Shown piece after piece: positions 10,681-23,254 of a DNA stretch of 64,000 nucleotides. The notes beneath the pieces are model-generated. The model saw nothing but the letters and a program-made list of their open reading frames with translations, was not told the origin of the DNA and searched no databases. The position numbers were made by a program, and so were the translations under genes. Positions within the stretch are counted from its first letter, which is position 1. Every line of letters starts with the position of its first letter. Source of the DNA: Codonopsis lanceolata. Taxonomy: Eukaryota; Streptophyta; Magnoliopsida; Asterales; Campanulaceae. The stretch is from positions 102,949,547 to 103,013,546 of the forward strand of contig CM028377.1 of NCBI GenBank assembly GCA_013146195.2, in the 5' to 3' direction.

Positions 10681-13219
10681 CCAAGTTCATTAATATCGGG
10701 CTCATCAAATCGTGTAGGACATAATGCTCTACAAACTCCAATAACAATGCCACATATTTACATATAATCAAGTAAGACATAATGCTCTACAAAATTCCAT
10801 AATCCATGCACATATTTGCATATAGTCAACATGTTCAACTAACTTTCAAGTTTAGTTCAAGAACCACATATTGAGGTACTCATTATTCCTCAAGTCATCA
10901 TTCAAATCAAGAATAACATATAAGCTCAATAAGTCATAGTGTGAGATCTACCATAATCCTCCCCTCAAGAACAACCAAAGACTACTACGTTAGTCTAAGA
11001 ACATTCATAACTCAAGGCTTAGTATTTTAGTCTTTATTTTAAGCACACCGGACTCATTCATAGTCATAATCGCCGATATAATCGACATCTCCAATACCAT
11101 ATTCAAGAACCACATGACTACTCCAGTGAGTCACTTTCTCACAAGTGCTTTATATGCACGCGACCAAATTCCTTAAAAAGAGAATTCTTCCATTTATCGT
11201 CTCTTAAATATACTCGAGGCCATAGGTTGGTCTCTAATGTTCCGTGCTCTAACAAGCACGCTCAAAATATATTTCCAATGAGTCTCTATAACATGAGTGT
11301 CTCAATTGTCACAAAACAAGATGCTCGATGCGTACATACATAATCACCCAAGACCCAAACATCGTAGGGTTTCAACCCAAGGAACATTATCATATTATTG
11401 GCCTTATAATGACTCCGTTGAGTCTTAATACTACATTTTATTCTTTATGTGTCTCATAAATCCACACCTTAACATTTCATTCGACCAAGCAACAAAATTC
11501 CAAAACTCATTCGGGCTTGATTCCCAAGCCTAAAAATCCATAAAGCTCATCATAATCACATTTCCATTTAAGGTTTGGAGACTACGCATTTCACAACGTT
11601 AATCAAACGAAACCCAATCGTCGTAGGATTTCAACCCAAGTTGGTTTAGCACATTATCGAACTTATAATGACTCCGTTGAGTCTAATTTACACGTTCCGA
11701 AAATTAGGGCATAGAAGCCATTGGCCACAATACCCTCCTATATTCATAACTAACATCAATGACAATTTTTCCAAGGTCATTAAACCAATAGAATCCCAAC
11801 AAAACACTTAAATAGGCAACATAGAGCAAAATCACATGTTTATGCATAAACCCATTTGAGCCATTTCATGAATCATGCTCTCAATACTTGAATAAATCAC
11901 ATGGCATAGATAAACATACTACACTACACAAAAATATCATGCTAATCATGCTCTCAAGCAAGTTCATCCAACCAAAATCAACATTTAGGCATTTAGGGTT
12001 CATAGCATCTCTAAAAAGCCCTAAAATGCACCCATTGACCTCACATAGCACCAAGGTTGTTTTCCCTAGGGTCAATGGGGCAAAAACAAAGAGAAAGAGG
12101 TGTAGTAACTTACCTAAAATCAGCCCCTTCAAGCAAGCAAAATGAAATTCTAATCGGTGGAAGTTGTTGTCTTCAACCTCCTCTTCAATTCCATGGCTTG
12201 GTTTGGGAAATGAAGCTCTCAAGCTTTGGAATCCATGGATGGACCTTCAAGAACCCTAGAAGACTCTATCTCTAGCTCTCAAGAAGCTCTATCCCATTTT
12301 TTGAAGTCAATGGCTGAATATGAGAGGTTAGACTTTGAGTTTGTGGTCTAAAAGGGTTAGGAAAGTAAGTGGGTGTGTTGTCAATATGTTGTGGTGTTTC
12401 CATTAAACCCACTAATCCCACTCTAAAACTCCAATAGATGTTTAGGATATAATGTAAGGTAGTTAGGATGGTTTAGGATTAGTTAGATGGGTTTGGGTAG
12501 GGGTTAGGTTAGACAATGGCAAAAGTGAGTCAAAATCCCGTAAGGGATCGCTGGACCATTCGGTCGCATGGGAGTGGGTGATGCGAGCGATCACTCGCCT
12601 TTCTCCAAATTTTCAATTTCCTTGTTTCTTGTTTGGTCTAGGTCTTTCCCCCTTGCATCCTTAAGCCTTAAAGCTTCGAAATGGCCTATAATTGAACCCT
12701 TAAAGTCATCATACTCTTAGCTAAAGGAAACAAGTCTCAAACCACCCTCAAAGTAGGTCCGTAACCCTCACAACAACTCGAAACAACCCGGAGCGAAATC
12801 GACGCAAGGCGCAACATCTCGCTAAGCTAAACGTCGAATGAAACCACAAACCGACGGGCAACAACCCATGGTTATAAACACTTCAAAAGGATATAGAATA
12901 GGCCAAATGCCTCTCAGATGATGAACAACAGATAGGAGAAAAGGACTCCCGAAAGACGAGACGATCACCCGGCTCAATCTCGAACTACGCGATAAGAAGA
13001 ATTGCTATCCTCAAAGCGTCAAAACCTCATAAGACTTAAGGAATACCTCCAACTAGAAGTCTAACACATATAAACATGTTATTCAATCATCATATAAGAT
13101 CTGGGACTAAAATGAGGTCAAGAACATGAAACGTAAGTAAACTCTCAATCGCGTCGCATTTCGACCATTATCAAGTTACGACTTGTGACTTTAGCAAGTC
13201 AACAACTATATGGCATCTT
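10675..13219 (-). mobile_element. LTR family A, copy 2, inverted partial
   Basis: Reverse complement of LTR A from about 4050 back to about 1425. Landmarks read inverted: GAACTTGGTCTCAT, the 'actcaacggagtc' segments, the TTTCATTCAAT and TCGAACTACGCG stretches. Both ends are internal to the LTR, so this is a fragment without its own termini. No coding potential; open frames at 11881-12275 are chance frames in LTR sequence that is also open, on the other strand, at 2522-2788. Confidence 0.75.
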
Positions 13220-14394
13220 TGTAACGACCCGATTCCAACACGAAATCCCAAGGTCGTGCACTGGAACAACGTAAGAAAAGGACAAGCACTTGTTAAACAT
13301 TAGTGCAAGTCGAACAGTCGAGCAAACACGCTCTAAACATGAACATAAAGCCGCAGTAAAATACGGTATTTCAAAAATCGAATCAGCGGAAGCAATGTAA
13401 GAAAAGAAGTCCCAAGCTATGAAGCTCGAAACCAACGACAATGAAACCAAGAGAGACATTATCTCTCAAAGGAGGAAAAACAAAACTCGTGTGCCGCAAC
13501 ATTGTAGACGCTAATTAAACCATCGACACTCCAGGCCGGCGTTTCAACAAGGAACCAACCTGATATAACAAATACCTAACGGCTAAAGCATACTGGGGTC
13601 AACCAACAACTATAAAAATTAGAATAAGGATAATCCCCAAAGCTAATGCGTGCCCGTGAGACAATTGAAATAAATACGAAAACCACGGACTAGGCACGAC
13701 ACAATACGTCGGCCCAAGAAATAACCAATACAAAAACTCAAGTATTCTACCCGACCGTAAAGCCTAAATAACTTTACAAAAAGTCGATCTCACAAGAATA
13801 ACAAAGTACAGGACATCAATGATAATGCTATAAAGGAACAGACTCCACAAGTCGCTACTCGAAAGTCGTACAAACACGAACCACACGATCGAATCTCAAT
13901 CTATCGACCAAGCAACGCTAAATCACGATCTACTCGACCTCGGTTATCGCATCGCAACTAGAAACAAGTACGGTATGAGTCATAATGACCCAGTACGCTA
14001 CTGCAATATATATGCAACATATAATTATGTAACATAAACATAACCGTGGTGTCATTTTATAAATGACAGAAAAAACCCATGAAGAGGCGTCGTATCGTTT
14101 CGATACTCCACAAGATATTCATTTCTTCTTACTTACTAAACCGTCCAAATGAACCAGGGTGTAATTCCCTGTTCAAACACAAATCAAATGAATTAGAAGG
14201 TAGTTCCCACAAAACATCATATGCAAGTATACATAACATTATATATACAAATCAAGCTTATTCACATTATTACCACGTGTGGGTGCATATTTATATATAT
14301 ACACCTATATCGTATGTATATCTCTATATATACATATCAAATCTCCCATATAATCATCATGCATAAGTGTGCATATCTATATATACACATCAAG

Positions 14395-14437
<43 letters not shown>

Positions 14438-15214
14438 TATGTATATCTCTATATATACATATCAATTCTCCCATATATTAGTCATGTATAAGTGTACATA
14501 TGTATATACACATTTCAAGTCTTCCATATAACATCAACCAACACAAACATGGTCAATAAGGTCTCATGTTCACTAACACTTTGTTATCACATAAGTGCCC
14601 ATAGTAAGCCACATAAAGGATAGAGAAGATACCAAATCACTTTCGTCCGTATTGCTCATAATCCTGCAATTTAATCATATCGTGCCGTGATACCCGTGTT
14701 CGGGTATCAAAGTACAGAAGCTCTCTACTCGGGAAAATAGCACTAGCCAATGTGCTCAATTGGTTACGACAAGGGGCTACTTCCCAGTAGCTAGCAAAGG
14801 TGGAGGGGTGTGTGAAAACCGAATCCGTGCGGCGATACATTGCAACCACGAATCCCATAATTCGTGAAGACAATGCATCGTCCCACCTTCAACATGAAAA
14901 CTCAAGTAATGCCAGCTGGACTTATATGCAATGCACAAGTAGATGTTTACTTGCTAATTATCAAGTAGATATAATGATCTACTAAACTCATACGATTATG
15001 CACATTGTTACAATAATCACAAAATCACAATAGGAGCTCATTTGAGTCTCTAAATCATAAGTGTCAAGTTGTTCACTCTATTCAATTCAAGTCCCAAAAG
15101 CTAGTAATCTAGTCAAATGGAATATAATTATCATAGGATCTCACCACGATCCTCGTAAGGTTCAATTGTTCCTTAACTCGACTCCGTTGAGTTTTTACTA
15201 CAATTCCAACCAAA
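13220..15214 (-). mobile_element. LTR family B, inverted 3' half
   Basis: Reverse complement of about 22730-24662. It begins with the exact LTR terminus (TGTAACGACCCG, complement of the ...CGGGTCGTTACA end) and stops inside the LTR, where CAAAT is shared with the LTR A segment that follows. It contains a stem-loop at 14847-14866, the GTCATAATGACCCA motif near 13980, and an AT-rich stretch with a TA microsatellite. Only one real terminus is present, so the other side was lost by deletion or recombination. Confidence 0.78.
14400..14435. repeat. (TA)n microsatellite
   Basis: About 18 uninterrupted TA repeats inside the AT-rich part of inverted LTR B. The solo B copy has only short TA runs at the matching place (23490-23650), so this expanded after the copies separated, or the run length is an assembly estimate. 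Confidence 0.9.
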
Positions 15215-17680
15215 TGGGTTTATGTACAAAAATGTGAATTTGTTCTATATTGCCTTGTTAAGTGTTTTGTTGGGATTATGTGGGTTTAATGAACTTGGGA
15301 ATATGGTTATTGATGATAGTTATGAACATAGGCGGGTATTGTAGCCCATGGCTTCTATGCCCTAATTTTCGTAAAGTGTAGATTAGACTCAACAGAGTCA
15401 TTATAAGTTCGATAACGTGTTAAACGAACTTGGGTTGAAATCCTACGACGATTGGGTTTCGTTTGATTAATGTTGTGAAGTATATAGCCTCCAAACTTTA
15501 AATGGAGTTATGAATATGATGAGTTATATGGATTTTTAGGCTTGGGAATCAAGCCCGAATGAATATTGAGATTTTGTTGTAAACTTTGATGAAATGTTAA
15601 AGTGTGGGTTTATGAAACCCATAAAGAATGAAAAGTAGTATTAAGACTCAACGGAGTCGTTATAAGGCCAATAATATGATAACGAGCCTTGGGTTGAAAC
15701 CCTACAATGTTTGGGTTTTGGGTTGATTATGCTTGTGCGAACCGAGCATCTCATTTGTGTCTATATGAGACACTCATGTTATAGAGACTTATTGGAAACA
15801 CATCTTGAGCGTGCTTGTTAGAGCACAGAACATTAGAGACCAACTTATGGCCTCGAGTATATTTAAGAAATTATTAATGAAAGAATTATCTCTTTAAGAA
15901 TTTTGGTCGCGTGCATATGAAAGCACTTGTGAGGAAGTGGCTACGGAGTAGCCATGATGTTCTTGAGTATAGTATTGGAGATGTCGATTATATACGACGA
16001 TTAGGACTATGATTGAGTCCAGTGTGCTTTAAGTGAAGACTAAATACTAAGTCTTGAGTAGAGGATTATAGTAGACCTCACCTTGTGATTTATTGAGTTT
16101 ATATGCTATTCTTGATTGGTTGATGACTTGAGGATTTATGAGCACCTCAATATGTGGTTCTTGAACTAAACTCATAAGTTAGTTGAACATATTGTTTATA
16201 TGCAAATATGTGCATTGTTCATGGGATTTTGTAGAGCATTATGTCCTACTTGATTATATGCAAATAAATGCATTGTTATGGGAGTGTGTAGAGCATTATG
16301 TCCGACATGATTTGATGAGCCCGATATTAATGAACTTGGTCTCATTAGTTTATGCAAGTAAATACCTACTTGAGCATTTTGGTTTAAGTCCAGCAGCTGG
16401 CGGCTTTGGTTGTAGTGTCGGCAATGAGACGATTCATAGCCTTTGGGAACAATCACAACGAATAGTTGCATTGGTTCCCTTTCTCCTCACTATTTGGCCA
16501 ATAGTGGGATATGATCTCGAGTTATGCCATCTAGCCTGACATCGAGCTCTCATTTCTCATCCTAGGTTGGATGAATGTAACGAGTACTCATTAAAGGAAA
16601 ACTGATGAGTTGTGATTATTTGGGGATGAAACCCAAGGTATGATTGGTTGGGTGTTGAACCCGGATTTTGGTTTGAGGATGAATCCCATGGTATGTTTGG
16701 TTGGGTGTTGAACCCGGATTTGGTTGTAACGGTTTGATTTACGTTTCTTGTCACACATGTTTAATTATGAGCATTTATATGAAAGACATTATGCTACATG
16801 GTTTATGTGAGTTTATGTGCTTTGATAATTAAGTACATGTTTCTTGTTGGTATACTAGTATGATACCATGATTCTTATATATGCTTGTGCATTATGCCAT
16901 GCCATGACATAATATACCATACAGTTGCATTTAGTAACTTACTGGGTCATTATGACTCACTCCGTGTGGTTGTTTTCCCTAGTGTGTGCAGTGATCCCGT
17001 TAGTACGCGCGGCGACTTCGGATAGCGATTTCTAGCAGGTGGTCTTCCGGGCAATAAGCTTGGAGTTAATATTATTATTGTTATTAATTAATTGTGAGAC
17101 ACGGATGTAAAGTTATGTAGACTTTACTTGGGTAGATTATAGTAGTATATTATTGTTATGTATTTGGGAGCCGGCTAATATAGTCGAGCTATTGTATCTT
17201 TAGAAGTTATTTCCGTTGTCATTTCGAGCAAGTTTGGCTCGTTTATTCTAGTACTGAGTTATTGTTGTTTCTATCTCCGACAGCTTTAGTCATGAGATCT
17301 TGGTTGGTGGTTTAGCATTTGAAATATTATTGTTGTAGTTGAATTGTCCCTCCGGCATGTTATAGTCGTTGAGTGGTTGTTTATTAGGTTGGGATTTTGT
17401 TGATTTGTCGGCCTTTGGTTGCCGATGGTTTGTTGCGCGTGTCTAATGTTACGTCACGTGCGTCAAATTTTTGGGCCGAGAGATTTATTATCTCTTTGGT
17501 TGTTTTTATTTCGGAGCTTGTTAGGTCGGGTCCCATTCTGGTTTTTTTTTGCTTTCGCAGGTTTTAGTTTTTATTATTATGTATCGCCGTTATGGCTTTA
17601 CCTTCCTATTTCGAGCGTGATGGCTCATCTCTTGACTCGCACCATTATGCTTAGCAGGTGCTTGTATGTCTCTTAGCTTG
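15212..17680 (+). mobile_element. LTR family A, copy 3 (5'-truncated)
   Basis: Direct match to 2943-4547 and then beyond the gap, giving the 3' part missing from copy 1. It holds an intact 7-bp hairpin (16488-16506, loop TGGCC) and the conserved GGGTCATTATGACTCA motif (16943-16959). Its 3' part (17400-17680) is recognisably related to the end of LTR B (24350-24600: GAGATTTATTATCTC, the 'caggtgcttgt' segment) but lacks the last few dozen bases and the ...GTTACA terminus. Confidence 0.75.
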
Positions 17681-19370
17681 TCTTGACGGAACATATATTT
17701 TGCTTTAGAAAAGAATAGATAAAAGCAGAGCAAGCAAATATAAGGCCATGCAGAGATGATATATTCAACACGAATATATGTTCAGAACAAGGTTTGGACA
17801 GCGGAAGGTAAAGAGGCTATGATTTGGAGAAGTCATAAGTGGTTGTACACGAATATATGTTCAGAACAACAACACACTTATTACTTCTATCAAATGCAGA
17901 TTTAGGAAATCAATTAGAGAATGGCTTTTCTAAAGATAAATCATTTATAAAAAGCTCATAGATATATAAGGACTGAGAGATAAAGTATTCGTAAGAACAT
18001 ATGAATTTATTCAAATATAAATTACATATTACATAAGTCGAAATAATCTATGTACAGTTTTTGACTTTGTCTTCCCAAGTCTCAATCCTTACTTAATTAT
18101 CCATTCAAGGATCTTTAAGTAGCAAAGGACAATAGGAGACGAGAACGAGAAACTGTTATGAGAAGGAAGGAATTTTCAAGGTCGTTCAAATATAAATATA
18201 TATCTAAACAATTGAGTGCAAAGCACTCGACCTTCCATGATGAATGATTATTGCACAATCAACAACATTTGTATTGGAGTACAAATCAGAAGATATGAAT
18301 GCAATATCTATAGACGGCTTTTCATTTTCGTCAGACATTATCTAACATCAATCTTCAGATCTTGATCTCTGTCTATTGAAGTTTCTAATCAATCTCTTCT
18401 CTTCTCCGAGTTATTCTTCCTAGCAATCCACTGAAAGTGTTTTGCTAAGATCTGGATGAGTTCGCTGCAAACTGAGATCAGAGATACGTTGGTGAAAACG
18501 ATCTCGTTGATGATCTTTTTCTTTGAAGTTCTTGAGTAAGTTGAGTTACTCGTAGCTCACTGTGTGTTTCTTTTGGGTAAGAGAGAGGATTTATATAGAA
18601 AAGAGCCAATGTGATCGTTGAGAGATGTAGTTTTGAGATTTCTATCCGTTTAGAGATGTAGTGGTTGAAGTCTATCGGATAGAGATCTTTGTCCATAAGA
18701 TCTTTGACTGTTTGGAGCAGAGATTTAGTCCTATAGATCATAGAACTTGTTGTCTGTCAGACTGTGTTGATAAGTTTCTAAAGAGTAGGTCTGATGTCTG
18801 TTGCACTATCAGGTGGTCTGTTCAATAAAGTAATTGTTTTTTGACTTTAACAGACTACTTGAGTGAGAGAAAGTCTTGTATCCTTAGGTATCAGGCTATC
18901 TGAGGCTTGAACTTATTTGTCTTTGATTTGAGTTGCTTCTAGACTTTTCTCTGTAGCACGTGCAGAAAAAAGTCTGTCGGTGGAATGCTTCGAGCCAGTG
19001 GAAACAAGTCTTCCAATTCAGGAGAACTGATGTCTGCTGGTGCAAACAGTTTAACTTGTAGCTTGTCTGCCGGTGGTGAGTCTTAAGGATGTTCTGATCT
19101 TTATCACTGAAGGCTTTTGACATAGCTGCAAGTCTTTCGGTGCTAAGTGCATCTGAAGTGCTGGTCTATTTTAATCATCATGTAGGAAGGTAGGACTTGA
19201 TCAGATCGCACCTAATCTAAGACCTACGTGATATCACACGAGTTTCCACGCTAACCGGTACGCAGACCTTTTAGCCACTCGTGATGACTCACTTGTAATG
19301 GGGGCAAGCAAATCAACATATATAGAATATGCCAGGTGATAAGTAAATTATCAAGAAGCATATTCCAACA
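17680..19370 (-). mobile_element. 3' LTR of a SIRE-like copia element, minus strand
   Basis: On the minus strand the sequence runs polypurine tract, then TGTTGGAATATGC..., the same PPT-LTR start pattern as the copia LTR at 49625. A TATA box on the minus strand lies at 18590-18597, about 0.78 kb in. The far (17680) end has no clear CA terminus and probably abuts a truncated LTR A. A 22-bp direct repeat (17769-17790 and 17848-17869) is near that end. Short open frames here do not resemble proteins. Confidence 0.65.
18590..18597 (-). promoter_or_regulatory. TATA box of minus-strand copia LTR
   Basis: TATATAAA on the minus strand (TTCTATATAAATCC), followed by a C/T- and A-rich leader, about 775 bases after the LTR start. 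The position suits the U3/R boundary. Confidence 0.5.
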
Positions 19371-19384
19371 ATCTCCTCCTATTT
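19371..19384 (-). other. polypurine tract of SIRE-like element
   Basis: On the minus strand AAATAGGAGGAGAT directly precedes TGTTGG. The same AAATAGGAGGAGAT plus TGTTG is found at 49611-49629. It primes plus-strand DNA synthesis in LTR retrotransposons. Confidence 0.75.
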
Positions 19385-20629
19385 GCTTGGAACCATTACA
19401 AAATGACATATACAAAGCACTAAAGTTTTTATCAAGACATAATAATAACATGCCCACAATTAATGATCATTTTATCTCAAGACATGTCCTATGTTGATAA
19501 TTACATGAGCGATGGCTTTGGTATAGTCTACTATTGCTATTACAGACTCGATAAATCAAAGTACTGAACAGGTAATGCAATAGTAAAAATAATTTAGATC
19601 ACTTAGAATTTTTGAAAGAGGTTTGGACAGGATCTAAAAGGTTTTGGTTGTCTTACTTGCACATAAATTTATAAACTAAAGGCTTGTTTTGACAAGTAAG
19701 AGTAGCAAATCCTTAAGTAAATGTATGTTTTTGAAGCGGTTTCAATAAGGATTGCTTGTAATACCAATATTTCTTTAAAAAAAAACTATTTTTTTGAAAA
19801 CATTTTATGGTTTTGTTGAATGTAAAGGATCTCTGTTGAAAGTAAGACTCAACAGAGGGTTTTTCAACAGAGGTGCCACAAAGGCTGAGGATGATTCACT
19901 AAGAATCAACTTAGGGTGAAATGTCACATTTGTGTGTGTTTTCCATATGCTTTTGGTTAAGCGAAATTTAGTTAAGTCATAACTCTCCTCATTATGAAAT
20001 GTCATCACTCCTCCTGACTCTCCTTCTTAAGTTATATGTCATATAACTCTCCTCCTTAATGGTTGCAAGCAATAAGAATTAATCTTGAAGGACAGTTGCA
20101 AGCAAAAAAATAAGAGAAGATACCAGAAGAGATGCAGTATAATAGAGAAGATAACAAAAGAGATAGACACTAAATAACGGAAGAAAGTACTAACAAGTTC
20201 TAAATAGTACATACTAATTTGAATCTCCAAAACTACCAGTGCTAAAATCTAGAGCATAGTTTCTATCCTGATCAGAAAAACTTCTATTGCCGAACAATTC
20301 TCGAGTGATCAGCAATTCTCCAGTGATTGGTAGGCATTCGTCCTCGTGAATCGTGGAACGAATGGTGTGGTAGGAGCATAGGAAGTAGCTGATAATCCTA
20401 GCGTATTTCGAATACGAGACCCATTCACTCGTCTTCGCTGAACATATCAACAGATGAGAGAGAAGACTACTTCAGACCAGTTGATGATATGAGAATCAAG
20501 AACAAAAATGGTGAAGTTTTGAAGTCTTCTGGTGTCGCTTCCTGAGCCTGGTTCATGAAACAGAAGGCATTAGCTCAGAATTTCACCAACACAGTACATA
20601 TCCAAGGGATAGTTGAAAATATCCCATGT
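19385..20629 (-). other. non-coding 3' part of SIRE-like element
   Basis: Between the env-like ORF and the PPT on the minus strand. Only short frames, none recognisable. Contains A/T runs and a duplicated phrase (CTCAACAGAGG-type) near 19840-19870. I see no promoter or RNA gene here. Confidence 0.5.
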
Positions 20630-20840
20630 ACTTTAGTTATCTCGAGAGTGGTAGCCAGTACGGTGTAGCCATGATTCGTTGAGAATAGAATCATTGATGG
20701 AGTCAGAGCCAGCGGAGGGAAGGTTGAAGACTCTTGATAAGCTGTCGGCATTGAGGACGAGATCAGTACCTCGAATGCGACCGTGGAGTCTTTTACCATC
20801 TCTTGTCAGTTGCATCCTTGAGTTGAATTCGTTGACCGGT
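20630..20840 (-). pseudogene. env-like / 'plant transposon protein' ORF, 3' part
   Basis: C-terminal continuation of the frame beginning at 24880. Reads ...EFNSRMQLTRDGKRLHGRIRG...LNADSLSRVFNLP, a pattern seen in the extra ORF of SIRE-type copia elements and in proteins annotated as putative plant transposon protein domain. The parallel copia element has the related ENPADPFSLIGNIRGVPVVFDSE (46200s). It ends at a TAA at 20630-20632; the frame stays readable for ~17 codons after it, so the stop may be premature. Role unknown; 'env-like' is a family label. Confidence 0.6.
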
Positions 20841-20845
20841 TGAAG
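20841..20845. repeat. 5-bp target duplication of solo LTR B, left
   Basis: TGAAG directly before the LTR terminus TGTAAG; the same TGAAG follows the other terminus at 24663-24667. Confidence 0.9.
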
Positions 20846-21731
20846 TGTAAGACCCCGAACCTTCGTGTATTTGACTTTCTCGTGTTGCATGCTTTGTTGT
20901 TAATGCGTCGAGTGTTTATCTTAACATGATAGCACCTAAATAAGTCTCATTGGAGTCTTAGTACCTTGCATATAAGATTTACAATGTTTATCTTAGTTGT
21001 TGTATGCTTGGTTGAGAGTTTAGAAGCATTGTTGCTTCGTTTGAACCTTAGGGTTTCTCGGGATTGCCTTCGTTGCTTGTATTGTTTGTGTTTTCAACTT
21101 GCGAGAAGTTCATTTGAGTTCTAAACCAAGTGTACTAGTATTTCCCATGCTTGCATAATCATTGTTCATAGACTTGTTGCATTTGGAAATTAGATGACCA
21201 ACATATTACTTCACGATTCAATCGGTTTTGGGCGAACTTCGGAAAATTCTGGTACCAATCTACTAAAGAGAATTTTCTAAAACTTTAGTTTGTTTTACCT
21301 AAATATGTTAGGATACTCCCTGTAAAATATGGTATTTTTCCAAGGTGTATAAGTACCTCATTTAGGTCTTGACTTACGGATGTGCCAGAATTCTGTTTTC
21401 AGGAAATCAGCTTCTGTACTTGAACTTGTAGTAGCCATATTTTGATGAATATAAGTCCAAATTGAGTAATTTAAAAGGCTAAACTATATTTTAAAGAGTC
21501 TAGTTTCACAAAAATCAATAATCACCTCATTTGGAGGTTCGACTTTTATGGTCGATTTTACAAGATTGACTGTTTTCAGATTGGGGCTTTCTTTTGCCTT
21601 GGCCGACCTTGTACTCAAAGCCCCCTTTGTTGATACAACCCTGGCCCTTGGATCATCCCTTATCAAAGGCTATCTTCCTTGACCAATGAGAAGCCAATTA
21701 ACCCCTTCACTTGGATAGGGCTTTAAGTAAG

Positions 21732-21738
21732 TATATAA
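21732..21738 (+). promoter_or_regulatory. TATA box of LTR B
   Basis: TATATAA in GTAAGTATATAAGCC, 0.89 kb into the LTR, comparable to the TATA position in the 31865-34925 LTR (0.96 kb). Confidence 0.55.
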
Positions 21739-23073
21739 GCCATTTGTTCAACCAAATAGCCATTGTTGATCAAGACTCCAGAGAATCAGAGGCTTTCCTC
21801 CATTTTCGTCCATAGCAAGAACTCCAACTTGAAGACTCAGATCCGGTATCGGAGACCGCCAAATTTGACCTTACGGGTTATTGACCGCTCTAGTGTTGCT
21901 TAAGACAAATCTTTCAACCTAAGAAATATGAGTAGGATTTTATGAATTCTATTGAAGTTGTGATTTTGACTATGCAAAGCATGAATGTTGTTTATAATGA
22001 GCTTAGGAACAACTTTGTGAAAGATTATGTTTCAATTCAAGTTAACAAAATTGATTCTAGGGTTTGAAACTTCGTTGTGTTTACTAGTTTAAGATCTCTA
22101 GGAAGAGTTTAGTAAATCAATGGGTTGAATTTTAGTAAAACTTTGAGATTAGGGAGTTATTGAACATGATCCGAGACTAACTGAGTAGTCTTGGATGTGG
22201 TTTAGTATTGTGTGAAGCAAATGCACAATTGAATGTTGTAGAATGATGTATCGACTCGATGGTTAATTCCTACTTGTTCTTTAATGTAAAAACACCTACT
22301 TGAATAATGAATTTGATTCTCGTTGAATTTCATAGGTGGTTTGAATATGGAATCTTTGACTACCATCGTTTTGTATATTTTATAGGAAGAGTTATGACTA
22401 AATGCTTGGATGATTTCCTACCTTGTCAAGAATTGATTCTTCTATGTGTTTCTATGATATGACTTATGAGCATATTGAATGTATTTGCCTTCGTGCCTGA
22501 TCTATTCTACAGTTAATGAATTGTGGTGAACTTGGATTCTACTATTAAGTGGAATTATGAATCAAAATTGAACTAAGCTTGATTTCACAATAATCAACTT
22601 GGGCTTCCCTTATATAATTGACTTGGGACTTTGAACTAAGATTCCTAAATGGAATGAGAACCTTGCTATGCCTCAAACGAGAACATAGAAAAGAGTCTTG
22701 GGACACATATAGTGTTCAAACTCTATTTGGTTGGAATTGTAGTAAAGACTCAACGGAGTCGAGTTAAGGAACAATTGAACCTTACGAGGATCGTGGTGAG
22801 ATCCTATGACAATTATATTCCAGTTGACTAGATTACTAGCTTTTGGGACGTGAATTGAATAGAGTGAACAAACTTGGCACTTATGATTTAGAGACTCAAA
22901 TGAGTTCCTATTGTGGTTTTGTGATTATTGTAACAATGTGCATAATCGTATGAGTTTAGTAGATCATTATATCTACTTGAGAATTAGCAAGTAAACATCT
23001 ACTTGTGCATTGCATATAAGTCCAGCTGGCATTACTTGAGTTTTCATGATGATGGTGGGACGATGCATTGCCT

Positions 23074-23254
23074 TCACGAATTATGGGATTCGTGATTGTA
23101 ATGTATCGCCATACCGGATTAGGGTTTCACACACACCTCCACTGCTAGCTACAGTGGGGAAGTAGCCCCCTTTGTCGTAACCAATTGAGCACATTGGCTA
23201 GTGCTATTTTCCCGAGTAGAGAGCTCGGTACTTTGATACCTAAACACGGGTATC
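23074..23254. other. stem-loop cluster in LTR B
   Basis: Four hairpins in 180 bases: TCACGAAT/ATTCGTGA with loop TATGGG (23074-23095, 8-bp stem); CCACTG/CAGTGG (23139-23157); CCGAG/CTCGG with loop TAGAGAG (23212-23228); GATACC/GGTATC (23235-23254). The same order recurs, inverted, at 32709-32903, and the first hairpin also at 14847-14866 and 38344-38365. Could act in RNA (leader structure) or as DNA sites. Confidence 0.7.

Noticed and set aside
14079..14436. ORFs rich in Tyr and Ile in LTR B'
   Set aside because: Products of TA-rich microsatellite-like sequence; the equivalent in LTR B (23253-23813) is read from the other side and is not protein-like.
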